From the NCBI RefSeq assembly GCF_003012745.1, contig NZ_PXYK01000015.1:83872-147871 (forward strand): 64,000 bases of DNA, given 5' to 3'. The notes below the pieces were generated by a model. It saw nothing but the letters and a program-made list of their open reading frames with translations. It had not been told where the DNA came from and did no database searches. Each line of letters opens with the position of its first letter. Within the stretch, counting starts at the first letter, position 1. The position numbers and the translations under genes are program-made. Origin of the DNA: Kumtagia ephedrae (GTDB lineage Bacteria; Pseudomonadota; Alphaproteobacteria; Rhizobiales; Rhizobiaceae). Below are positions 55,822-64,000 of this stretch, one piece after another.

Positions 55822-55854
55822 AACCCGCGCTGGCAGGGCCGGCGCGGGTTTTTT
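55822..55854 (+). terminator. Rho-independent terminator after rplT
   Basis: AACCCGCGC and GCGCGGGTT pair over nine bases around an 11-base loop, followed directly by TTTTG. It separates rpmI-rplT from pheS. A small TTTCAC/GTGAAA hairpin lies further on at about 55869-55886, before the pheS start. Confidence 0.9.
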
Positions 55855-55900
55855 GTTTTGCCCCGGTTTTCACTTTTAAGGTGAAATTCAACTTTGAACC

Positions 55901-57010
55901 GTGAGTTTGACCGTGAACGTCGCAGCCTCGAACATTGAAACGCTGGAAAGCGCCCTCCTCGCCGACATCGCCGCGGCCGCCGACGAGCAGGCGCTCGAGG
56001 CGGTGCGCGTCGCCGCATTGGGCAAGAAGGGTTCCGTCTCGGAAATGCTGAAGACGCTGGGCGGCATGACCGCCGAGGAGCGGCAGGTGAAGGGTCCGGC
56101 CATCAACGGCCTGAAGAACCGCGTCACCGAGGCACTCGCCATCCGCCGCGCCGAACTGAAGGACGCCGCCATCACGGCCCGGCTCGCCGCCGAAAAGGTA
56201 GACGTGACGCTGCCCGTGCGCGCCTCGCCGGCCGAGCGCGGCCGCATCCACCCGATCAGCCAGGTCATCGACGAGATCACCGCCATCTTCGCCGACATGG
56301 GTTTTTCCGTCGCCGAAGGGCCGGACATCGAGACGGACTATTACAACTTCACCGCGCTCAATTTTCCGGAAGGCCATCCGGCGCGCGAGATGCACGACAC
56401 CTTCTTCCTGCCGCCGGACGCCTCCGGCGAGCGCAAGGTGCTGCGCACCCACACCTCGCCCGTGCAGATCCGCACCATGGAGACGCAAAAGCCGCCGATC
56501 CGCATCGTCATTCCGGGAAAAACCTACCGGCAGGATTCGGACGCCACCCACTCGCCGATGTTCCATCAGGTCGAGGGCCTGGTGATCGACAAGACCGCGA
56601 ACGTCGCCAACATGAAGTGGGTGCTGGAAGAATTCTGCAAGGCCTTCTTCGAGGTGCCGCAGGTCAGGATGCGCTTCCGCCCGAGCTTCTTCCCGTTCAC
56701 CGAGCCGTCGCTTGAGGTCGACATCCAGTGCGACCGCTCGCGCCCGGGCGAGGTGCGCTTCGGCGAGGGCAACGACTGGATGGAAATCCTCGGCTGCGGC
56801 ATGGTGCATCCCAACGTGCTGCGCCATGGCGGCCTCGATCCCGACGAGTACCAGGGTTTCGCCTGGGGCATGGGCATCGACCGCATCGCCATGCTGAAAT
56901 ACGGCATGCCGGACCTGCGCGCCTTCTTCGACGCCGACATGCGCTGGCTGCAGCACTACGGCTTCCGCCCGCTCGACCTGCCGACGCTGTTCGGAGGGTT
57001 GTCGAGCTAA
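55901..57010 (+). CDS. pheS: Phenylalanine--tRNA ligase alpha subunit
   Basis: The catalytic subunit of PheRS, 369 residues. An N-terminal coiled coil is followed by the class II core with [16 protein letters not shown] (motif 2 region) and [18 protein letters not shown] (motif 3). A GTG at 55901 is the likely start; the next GTG at 55913 is possible. In most relatives pheT follows within a few bases; here four small genes (57013-58400) intervene. Confidence 0.97.
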   Translation: MSLTVNVAASNIETLESALLADIAAAADEQALEAVRVAALGKKGSVSEMLKTLGGMTAEERQVKGPAINGLKNRVTEALAIRRAELKDAAITARLAAEKVDVTLPVRASPAERGRIHPISQVIDEITAIFADMGFSVAEGPDIETDYYNFTALNFPEGHPAREMHDTFFLPPDASGERKVLRTHTSPVQIRTMETQKPPIRIVIPGKTYRQDSDATHSPMFHQVEGLVIDKTANVANMKWVLEEFCKAFFEVPQVRMRFRPSFFPFTEPSLEVDIQCDRSRPGEVRFGEGNDWMEILGCGMVHPNVLRHGGLDPDEYQGFAWGMGIDRIAMLKYGMPDLRAFFDADMRWLQHYGFRPLDLPTLFGGLSS

Positions 57011-57012
57011 AG

Positions 57013-57255
57013 ATGCCGACGGTCCTTCGCAAATACGGCATCCGGTTCCATTTCTACGGTTCCGACATGCACGAACCGCCGCACATCCACGCTGCTGGCA
57101 ATGGCGGAAAGGCGAAGGTCTGGTTGGAGCCGGTCGAGATGGCGGAGCATCAAGGCTTCAAGTCATCCGACTTGAAGCGTATCATCGAGGTCACAAATGA
57201 CCACAGAGACGAATTTCTGGAGGCATGGCATGAGTTCTTCAGAGCCATATTCTGA
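57013..57255 (+). CDS. DUF4160 protein
   Basis: An 80-residue protein of the DUF4160 family. It starts MPTVLRKYGIRFHFYGSDMH and contains EPPHIHAAGNGGKAKVWLEP; the His-rich HEPPHIH-type motif is diagnostic. It starts three bases after the pheS stop and overlaps the following DUF2442 gene by 26 bases. DUF4160 and DUF2442 genes are often found side by side and have been suspected to be a toxin-antitoxin pair; I know of no proven activity. Confidence 0.8.
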   Translation: MPTVLRKYGIRFHFYGSDMHEPPHIHAAGNGGKAKVWLEPVEMAEHQGFKSSDLKRIIEVTNDHRDEFLEAWHEFFRAIF

Positions 57256-57508
57256 GAATGAACGTCCGGTCGACGCCTGGTGCGACCCGACGCAGCTGCA
57301 TGTCCGGCTTGCCGATGGCCGCGAAGTGGTTACGCCGTTGTGGTGGTATCCTCGCCTCGTCTCGGCTTCGCCGGCGGAGCGGAACAATGTCGAGTTGATG
57401 TTGGATGGGGTGCACTGGCCTGACATCGATGAGGATCTGTCGATCCGAGGTATGCTGAGCGGCTGGAAATATCCAAAGGCGGTCAAGCCAGCGCTGGCCG
57501 CCGAGTAA
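57230..57508 (+). CDS. DUF2442 protein
   Basis: A 92-residue protein of the DUF2442 family. HVRLADGREVVTPLWWYPRL and GVHWPDIDEDLSIRGMLSG are characteristic. The ATG at 57230 has GGAGG seven bases upstream and overlaps DUF4160 by 26 bases in another frame; an earlier ATG at 57197 is less likely. Members are proposed DNA-binding antitoxin-like partners of DUF4160, which is inference. It lies within the pheS-pheT interval. Confidence 0.8.
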   Translation: MSSSEPYSENERPVDAWCDPTQLHVRLADGREVVTPLWWYPRLVSASPAERNNVELMLDGVHWPDIDEDLSIRGMLSGWKYPKAVKPALAAE

Positions 57509-57564
57509 GAGCATGTTCCTTGGCAAAAGGCGCCCGGTCGCCGCCGAGTGACCGGAACCCCGTC

Positions 57565-57981
57565 ATGACCCTCACCTCCCACACCCCAGCCGTCACCTTC
57601 GCCTTCGGCGACAGCCCGGAGCTCGCCGACGCGCTTCTGGCGCTGGTGCTCGCCGGCCGCAAGACCGCGACCTGCGGCGCGCTGCGCGACTTCGACGCCG
57701 GCGGCGAGCCGATGCCGGCGGCCGGCCGCCGGGACGTGGTGCTCGACGGACAGGGGCGGCGCGCAGCGCTGATCGAGACGGTCGAGGTGACCATCCGCCG
57801 TTTCGACGAGGTGGATGCCGATTTCGCCCGCGACGAGGGCGAAGGCGACCTGTCGCTGACCTGGTGGCGGCAGGCGCACGAGGCCTATTTCGCGCGCAAT
57901 GGCGGCTTCTCGCCGGACATGCGGCTCGTGTGCGAGCGCTTCAGGCTCGTCGACGTCCTGGACAGGGAGGTTGCCGCATGA
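57565..57981 (+). CDS. ASCH domain protein
   Basis: A 138-residue protein with the ASCH (activating signal cointegrator homology) beta-barrel, related to PUA domains and predicted to bind [23 protein letters not shown] and the [14 protein letters not shown] helix are the family motifs. It may act as an RNA ligand or ribonuclease; some ASCH proteins act on modified nucleosides. The ATG at 57565 is chosen on family length. Its stop overlaps the GFA gene start (ATGA). Confidence 0.82.
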   Translation: MTLTSHTPAVTFAFGDSPELADALLALVLAGRKTATCGALRDFDAGGEPMPAAGRRDVVLDGQGRRAALIETVEVTIRRFDEVDADFARDEGEGDLSLTWWRQAHEAYFARNGGFSPDMRLVCERFRLVDVLDREVAA

Positions 57982-58400
57982 GCGACCCGCACACCGGCGG
58001 CTGCCGCTGCGGCGCCGTGCGCTTCTCGGCGCGCGCCGAGCCGCATCACGTCAGCTATTGCCACTGCGCGGACTGCCGCCGTGCCACCGGCGCGCCGCTG
58101 GCGGCCTTCGTCGGCTTCATGGCCGACGAGGTCAGCGTAGACGGCGGCGAACTGCGCCGTTTCGAAAACGGCCCGGTGACGCGCAGCTTCTGCGGCGTCT
58201 GCGGCTCGCCGATCTCCTATGCCGACGCGCGCATCGGCGAGCGCATCTATTTCCTGCTCGGCGTCATGGACCAGCCGGCGCTCTACCGACCCACCCAGCA
58301 CGCCCATGTGCGCGAGCAGCTGCCCTTCGTCCACATGCCCGACGGGCTGCCCCGCCACGTCAAGACCAGCGTACCCAGACCAGACGGAACGACAGAATGA
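57978..58400 (+). CDS. GFA family zinc protein
   Basis: A 140-residue protein of the GFA (glutathione-dependent formaldehyde-activating enzyme-like) family. Zinc ligands lie in [22 protein letters not shown] and [11 protein letters not shown]. True formaldehyde activity is proven for only a few members. It overlaps both the ASCH gene and pheT by four bases, so all are translationally linked. Confidence 0.88.
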   Translation: MSDPHTGGCRCGAVRFSARAEPHHVSYCHCADCRRATGAPLAAFVGFMADEVSVDGGELRRFENGPVTRSFCGVCGSPISYADARIGERIYFLLGVMDQPALYRPTQHAHVREQLPFVHMPDGLPRHVKTSVPRPDGTTE

Positions 58401-60805
58401 AACTCACGCTTTCCTGGCTCAAGGACCATCTCGACACCGACGCCTCGCTCGACGAGATCGTCGCGCGGCTGACCGCGATCGGGCTGGAGGTCGAGGCCGT
58501 CGACGACAAGGCCGGGCTGAAGCCTTTCGTGATTGCCAAGGTGCTCACCGCCGAAAAACATCCCGACGCCGACAAGCTGCGCGTGCTGATGGTCGACACC
58601 GGCAACGGCAAGCCCCCCGTCCAGGTCGTCTGCGGCGCGCCCAATGCGCGGGCCGGCATGGTCGGCGCCTTCGCCGCGCCCGGCACCGTCATCCCCGGCT
58701 CCGGCATCACGCTGTCGGTTGGAAAAATCCGCGGTGTCGAAAGCTTCGGCATGATGTGCTCGGAGCGCGAGCTGGAGCTGTCGGACGAGCACGACGGCAT
58801 CATCGACCTGCCTGACGACGCGCCGGTCGGTCAATCCTACGCCGCATGGGCGAAGCTCGACGATCCGGTCATCGAGATCAACCTGACCCCCAACCGCCCC
58901 GACGCCACCGGCGTCTTCGGCATCGCCCGCGACCTCGCCGCCAGCGGCCTCGGCCGGCTGAAGACTCTTGCCATCGAGCCGGTCGCCGGCGTCGGCGACT
59001 GCCCGGTCAAGCTGACCATCGCGGCCCCCGAGCTCTGCCCCGGCTTCGCGCTGCGCCTGGTGCGCGGCGTCAAGAACGGCCCCTCGCCCAAATGGCTGCA
59101 GCAACGGCTGCTGGCGATCGGCCTGCGCCCCATCAACGCGCTGGTCGACATCACCAACTACATCACCTTCGACCGCGGCCGGCCGCTGCATGTCTTCGAC
59201 GCGAAGAAGGTTGCCGGCAGTCTCGTCGTGCGCCGCGCGGCGCAGGACGAGATGGTGCTGGCGCTGGACGGGCGGCCCTACGCGCTCACCCCGGAGATGT
59301 GCGTGATCGCCGACGACAACGGCGTCGAATCGATCGCCGGCATCATGGGCGGCGAGCATTCCGGCTGCGACGAATCCACCACCGACGTGCTGATCGAATC
59401 CGCCGTGTGGGAGCCGCTCAACGTCGCCCGCACCGGCCGCGCGCTCGGCATCATTACCGACGCCCGCTACCGCTTCGAGCGCGGCGTCGATCCGGAGATG
59501 ATGGTGCCGGGCCTGGAGCTCGCCACCAAGATGGTGCTCGCGATGTGCGGCGGCACACCGTCGGCCAGCGAAGTGGTCGGCTATGCCGGACACGAGCCGA
59601 AGATCGTCTCCTTCCCCGTCTCGGAGGTCAAGCGCCTCACCGGCCTCGACGTGCCGAAGCAGGAAGCCCTCGACATCCTGTCGCGCCTCGGCTTCGCGCC
59701 GAAAGGCAGCGGCGATGTCGTCGACGTCGCCGTTCCGTCCTGGCGGCCGGATGTCGACGGCAAGGCCGACCTGGTCGAGGAGGTTATGCGCATCCATGGC
59801 GTCGACGCCATCGCGCCGCGACCGCTCGCCAGCCACGACGCGGTCAACGGAAAAATCCTGACGACGCTGCAGATCCGCAGCCGCGCGGCGAAACGCGCGC
59901 TGGCCGTGCGCGGCATGATGGAGGCCGTCACCTGGTCGTTCATCCCGCAAAGGCACGCCGAAATGTTCGGCGGTGGCCGGCCGGAGCTGCGGCTTTCCAA
60001 CCCGATCGCCGCCGACATGTCGGACATGCGCCCGTCGCTGCTGCCGGGGCTGATCGCCGCCGCGCAGCGCAATGCCGACCGCGGTTTCGCCGACGTCGCG
60101 CTGTTCGAGGTGTCGGGCACCTATGAGGGCGACACGCCGGCTGGGCAGCGCCGCGTCGCCGCCGGCGTGCGCCGCGGCACGGCAAAGCTCGACGGCGCCG
60201 GCCGCCACTGGGCCGGCAATGCCGGAGCGGTCGGCGTGTTCGACGCCAAGGCGGACGCGCTTGCCGTGCTGGAGGCCTGCGGCGCGCCGGTGGACAAGCT
60301 CCAGGTCGAGGCCGGCGCGCCGGCCTGGTACCACCCCGGCCGCTCCGGCGTGATCAAGCTCGGGCCCAAGACCGTGCTCGGCCATTTCGGCGAGTTCCAC
60401 CCGAAGACGCTGGAAGCACTCGACGTGTCTGGCCCGCTCTGCGGCTTCGAGGTGTTCGTCGACGCCATCCCCGAGCCCAAGACCAAGCCGACGCCCACCA
60501 AGCCGAGACTGGAGCTTTCTGCCTTCCAGGCGGTCAAGCGCGATTTCGCCTTCGTCGTCGACCGCACCGTCGAGGCCGGCACGATCGTGCGCGCCGCCGC
60601 CGGCGCCGACAAGAAGCTGATCACCGGCGTCTCCGTCTTCGACGTGTTCGAAGGCGCTTCGCTCGGTGCCGGCAAGAAGTCGGTGGCGATCGAGGTGGCG
60701 ATCCAGCCGGTCGAGCGGACCTTGACCGACGAGGATTTCGAGGCGCTGGCGGGGCGGATCGTCGAGAACGTGAAGAAGCAGACCGGCGGCGTGCTGCGGG
60801 GGTAG
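58397..60805 (+). CDS. pheT: Phenylalanine--tRNA ligase beta subunit
   Basis: The beta subunit of PheRS, 802 residues, which handles tRNA binding and editing. It starts [20 protein letters not shown], with the tRNA-binding OB fold [12 protein letters not shown], the B3/B4 editing region, a B5 domain with [20 protein letters not shown], and a C-terminal ferredoxin-like anticodon domain ending in the GVLRG tail. The ATG at 58397 overlaps the GFA stop (ATGA). The long in-frame extension to 57899 covers GFA in another frame and is rejected. Confidence 0.97.
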   Translation: MKLTLSWLKDHLDTDASLDEIVARLTAIGLEVEAVDDKAGLKPFVIAKVLTAEKHPDADKLRVLMVDTGNGKPPVQVVCGAPNARAGMVGAFAAPGTVIPGSGITLSVGKIRGVESFGMMCSERELELSDEHDGIIDLPDDAPVGQSYAAWAKLDDPVIEINLTPNRPDATGVFGIARDLAASGLGRLKTLAIEPVAGVGDCPVKLTIAAPELCPGFALRLVRGVKNGPSPKWLQQRLLAIGLRPINALVDITNYITFDRGRPLHVFDAKKVAGSLVVRRAAQDEMVLALDGRPYALTPEMCVIADDNGVESIAGIMGGEHSGCDESTTDVLIESAVWEPLNVARTGRALGIITDARYRFERGVDPEMMVPGLELATKMVLAMCGGTPSASEVVGYAGHEPKIVSFPVSEVKRLTGLDVPKQEALDILSRLGFAPKGSGDVVDVAVPSWRPDVDGKADLVEEVMRIHGVDAIAPRPLASHDAVNGKILTTLQIRSRAAKRALAVRGMMEAVTWSFIPQRHAEMFGGGRPELRLSNPIAADMSDMRPSLLPGLIAAAQRNADRGFADVALFEVSGTYEGDTPAGQRRVAAGVRRGTAKLDGAGRHWAGNAGAVGVFDAKADALAVLEACGAPVDKLQVEAGAPAWYHPGRSGVIKLGPKTVLGHFGEFHPKTLEALDVSGPLCGFEVFVDAIPEPKTKPTPTKPRLELSAFQAVKRDFAFVVDRTVEAGTIVRAAAGADKKLITGVSVFDVFEGASLGAGKKSVAIEVAIQPVERTLTDEDFEALAGRIVENVKKQTGGVLRG

Positions 60806-60904
60806 GCTTATGCCGACGGCTTGGTCCGGCGGCCTCATGATCATGATCCCCCGTCCGGTACTCCTTCATCCGGCCTCCCGAGGCAGGGCAATCCCAGATG
60901 AGTT

Positions 60905-61052
60905 TACCCCCACCCCTAACCCCTCCCCACAAGGGGGAGGGGCATCGGCCTGCGTCTCCGCCAGGCGCCAATCAACCATTGACGGTTTTACGCGGTATAG
61001 ACGGCCGCAAAGTCCCCCTCCCCCTTGTGGGGAGGGGTTAGGGTGGGGGTAA
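60905..61052. repeat. Rhizobial inverted-pair repeat, copy 2
   Basis: The left arm 60906-60942 and the right arm 61012-61052 are reverse complements built on ACCCCCACCCCTAACCCCTC and GGGGAGGGGTTAGGGTGGGG. The 70-base core contains GCGCCAATCAACCATTGACG, a form of the core at 62995-63018. It fills the 286-base gap between pheT and the aldo/keto reductase, which holds no gene, and may end both convergent transcripts. Confidence 0.87.
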
Positions 61053-61091
61053 AGCCGTCAATCACAACGCCAGTGGCGTGAGATCCTTAGT

Positions 61092-62596
<1,505 letters not shown>

Positions 62597-62771
62597 TACC
62601 GCCTTTTTCACCGCAGGGGCGCCGACACTGAGGTGAGCGGCTGCGGAAACCAATACCGCCGGACATTCATGATGGGCGGCAAGCCCCCTCCCTCTTGAGG
62701 GACAGGGGCTATCGCATGTGAATCTACCCCCACCCTGAAGGGGCAGGGCAATCGCATATGCCGATGATGAT

Positions 62772-62913
62772 CGTCAGTCCGGGGCCGCGCAGCGGAACCC
62801 GGAATCCAGAGCGTTGGCGTCGAAGGAAAAGCGAGACCTCGCAGAAATCCAGGCATTTCGGGCAGCGTCGGCACTCTGGATTCCGGGTTCCGCTGCGCGG
62901 CCCCGGAATGACG
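62772..62913. repeat. Third palindromic repeat type: 40-base inverted arms
   Basis: The left arm (62772-62811: CGTCAGTCCGGGGCCGCGCA then GCGGAACCCGGAATCCAGAG) and the right arm (62874-62913) are complementary over 40 bases with one mismatch, separated by 62 bases. The sequence CCCCGGAATGACG at the end is common in rhizobial intergenic repeats. The surrounding 62597-63174 holds no gene, only this and a decayed inverted-pair repeat. Confidence 0.85.
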
Positions 62914-63040
62914 ACGCAGAGCTGTCTGCCCCTCGGATACTCATATGCGATAGCCCTGCGTTCACGGGAGGAGGGGGACAGGCTGGCATCTCTGCCAAGC
63001 GCCAATCGTCAACGGTTTCGCCCGGCATGGCGGCAACAAA

Positions 63041-63079
63041 GTCCCCTCCCCCTTGTGGGGAGGGGTTGGGGGTGGAGGT
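63041..63079. repeat. Inverted-pair repeat, copy 3 (right arm; left arm degraded)
   Basis: GTCCCCTCCCCCTTGTGGGG then AGGGGTTGGGGGTGGAGG match the right arms of copies 1 and 2. Before it, AGCGCCAATCGTCAACGGTT (about 62998) is the conserved core. A degraded left arm may be CCCCCTCCCTCTTGAGGGA at about 62684, with the 40-base-arm repeat lodged between the two. Confidence 0.7.
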
Positions 63080-63174
63080 TGTCAGCATCCGTCAGGATGA
63101 TTTTCCCTCATTTTATCCCCGCCCCTCCCGGCCCGGGCGATAATCCCGCCGCCTGTGCAGGAAAGGAGGCGGCG

Positions 63175-63645
63175 GTGGACTGGGATGCGGCAATCGAGAA
63201 GAATCGCGAGGCGCTGAAGCGCATCCTCGCCATGCTCGTCGCCATGGCCGGCCTGGAACTCGAGGAACTCAGGGGACAGTTTACTTTCTTTCGGCAGAAA
63301 GGCGGCGGCGGTTCAGGCCTCGCGCGGGCCGAAAAAAGTAAACTGTCCCCGGCACTTACGCCGGCACTTGACCCGGCACTCACCCTTCCCCGCCGCCTCC
63401 ACCGCGCCATACTCCGGCTCCTGCGCCCCGCCGAAGCGGCGGTGCGGCGCCTCATCGTCGTGGCCGCGCGCGGCCTTGTGGTCGCCCTGCCGCCGCCCCG
63501 GCAGAAACCGCAGCCGAAATTCCGGCCCGGGGCCGGCCCCGTCCGCATGCCGGCGCGGCCGAAAATCCGCGCCCGCAGCACCTCCCTGCCTCTGCTCGAT
63601 CCGCTGAAACCCTGGAGCCGCCGCAGGGCAACGAGTCCAGGTTAA
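63175..63645 (+). CDS. Small protein containing a translated palindromic repeat
   Basis: A 156-residue protein. The GTG at 63175 has AAAGGAGG five bases upstream. Residues 1 to about 32 (DWDAAIEKNREALKRILAML) are helical. About residues 33-58 ([24 protein letters not shown]) come from a 79-bp palindromic repeat. PALTPALDPALT follows from a 12-base tandem repeat. The basic Pro/Arg-rich rest (LHRAILRLLRPAEAAVRRLI) is similar in style to rhizobial hypothetical proteins. The frame is kept through the repeat. Function is unknown. Its stop overlaps the stop of the transposase on the other strand. Confidence 0.65.
   Translation: MDWDAAIEKNREALKRILAMLVAMAGLELEELRGQFTFFRQKGGGGSGLARAEKSKLSPALTPALDPALTLPRRLHRAILRLLRPAEAAVRRLIVVAARGLVVALPPPRQKPQPKFRPGAGPVRMPARPKIRARSTSLPLLDPLKPWSRRRATSPG
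63272..63350. repeat. 79-bp palindromic element, copy C, inside a coding sequence
   Basis: GGGGACAGTTTACTTTCTTT at the start and AAAAAAGTAAACTGTCCCC at the end, the same length as copy B. It lies wholly inside the small protein gene 63175-63645 and is read without a stop. Next to it, CCGGCACTTACG, CCGGCACTTGAC and CCGGCACTCACC (63348-63383) form a 12-base tandem repeat. Confidence 0.9.
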
Positions 63646-64000
63646 CGGGCAGGGCTTAGGATTCGCGCGAGTTCGTTTGTATCCCATCCGGCGAGCTTTC
63701 GCGTGGTTTTGATGGAGTGCTTGCCCTTTGCAAGACGGACGGCGTTGAGGGCGAAGTGGCGGACGATGGCCATGTTATGCGCGCCATGTCCCTTTCTCAG
63801 GCGCGACTGATCCTCGCGGAAGACGACGTCGAGCACCCAGTGGAGGGAGTTCTCGATCGCCCAATGGCCGCGAACGGCTTCGGCGAGACGCTCCGGCGTG
63901 AGCTTTGCCGAGGACAGATAGAAGCGGCGTGAGGTTGTGACGGCGCCCGCTTCCTCGACGCTCGCCTCGACCATGGCGATGGCGGCGAGGCCGGGAAAGC
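63642..64000 (-). CDS. ISAs1-family transposase, C-terminal part (cut by the window edge)
   Basis: The C-terminal 119 residues of a DDE transposase. GHWAIENSLHWVLDVVFRED and QSRLRKGHGAHNMAIVRHFA are the hallmark of the ISAs1/H-repeat family; the Glu of HWAIEN is the last catalytic acid. The frame is open to the right end of the window, so the gene continues beyond. The insertion sequence end is probably near 63651 (CAGGGCTTAGG), so the last codons would lie outside the element. Confidence 0.85.
   Translation of the reverse strand, partial: FPGLAAIAMVEASVEEAGAVTTSRRFYLSSAKLTPERLAEAVRGHWAIENSLHWVLDVVFREDQSRLRKGHGAHNMAIVRHFALNAVRLAKGKHSIKTTRKLAGWDTNELARILSPAR

Noticed and set aside
63642..64000. 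Genomic island or prophage at the right edge.
   Set aside because: Only one transposase fragment is visible, with no integrase, tRNA or phage genes in the window.

Overview
The window is high-GC DNA of an alphaproteobacterium of the order Hyphomicrobiales (Rhizobiales). It is most like the Phyllobacteriaceae, with a Mesorhizobium-type flavour. The evidence is gene content and order: dnaK/dnaJ/pmtA/pyrF, ahcY-divL-tsaE/amgK-murU, tsaB-rimI-plsC-miaB-phoH-ybeY-corC, trpF-trpB-trpA-accD-folC, and infC-rpmI-rplT-pheS-pheT. A DivL-type kinase and rhizobial-style palindromic intergenic repeats agree with this. No tRNA, rRNA, CRISPR array, prophage or replication origin was seen.

Layout. 0-3 kb: pckA and a flavin oxidoreductase. 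3-16 kb, mostly minus strand: transglutaminase-like protease, PHB depolymerase phaZ, DUF1330, pyrF, FMN reductase, an orphan Phd antitoxin, pmtA, dnaJ, an acyltransferase lying between dnaJ and dnaK, an M48 protease, a Gfo/Idh oxidoreductase and ribokinase. 16-24 kb, plus strand: ahcY behind a palindromic operator, divL (phospho-acceptor His replaced by Tyr), a TsaE-AmgK fusion, murU and a DUF1236-like secreted protein. 24-32 kb, minus strand: GNAT, moeB/thiF, corC, ybeY, phoH, miaB, plsC, rimI, tsaB. 32-41 kb, minus strand: malate synthase G, a hydantoinase/oxoprolinase, a small lipoprotein and the sulfate ABC transporter sbp-cysT-cysW-cysA. 41-49 kb: panBC, then folC-accD-trpA-trpB-trpF with a toxin-antitoxin pair lodged between trpB and trpA. 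49-54 kb: a frameshifted small gene, a metallopeptidase, an aldo/keto reductase, DUF2852, a BenE transporter and a hydrolase. 53.7-61 kb, plus strand: infC (ATT start), a methyltransferase, rpmI, rplT, pheS, four accessory genes, pheT. 61-64 kb: an aldo/keto reductase, a decayed LysR gene, repeats, a small protein carrying a repeat inside its coding sequence, and the end of an ISAs1-type transposase.

How the genes fit together. Most of the window is housekeeping: translation and tRNA modification (infC, rpmI, rplT, pheST, tsaB, tsaE, miaB, ybeY, rimI), central carbon (pckA, glcB, phaZ), sulfur and methyl cycling (cys genes, ahcY), cofactor and amino-acid synthesis (panBC, folC, trp) and cell-cycle signalling (divL). 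The accessory signal is small. It consists of toxin/antitoxin-like or unknown short genes joined by ATGA overlaps inside essential operons (trp and phe), three genes broken by indels, and at least three families of palindromic repeats. One repeat copy is translated as part of a protein.

I found no convincing large, wholly new system. The most interesting candidates are the frameshifted toxin whose reading frame now runs into trpA, the DUF4160-DUF2442-ASCH-GFA cassette between pheS and pheT, and the 79-bp palindromic element.
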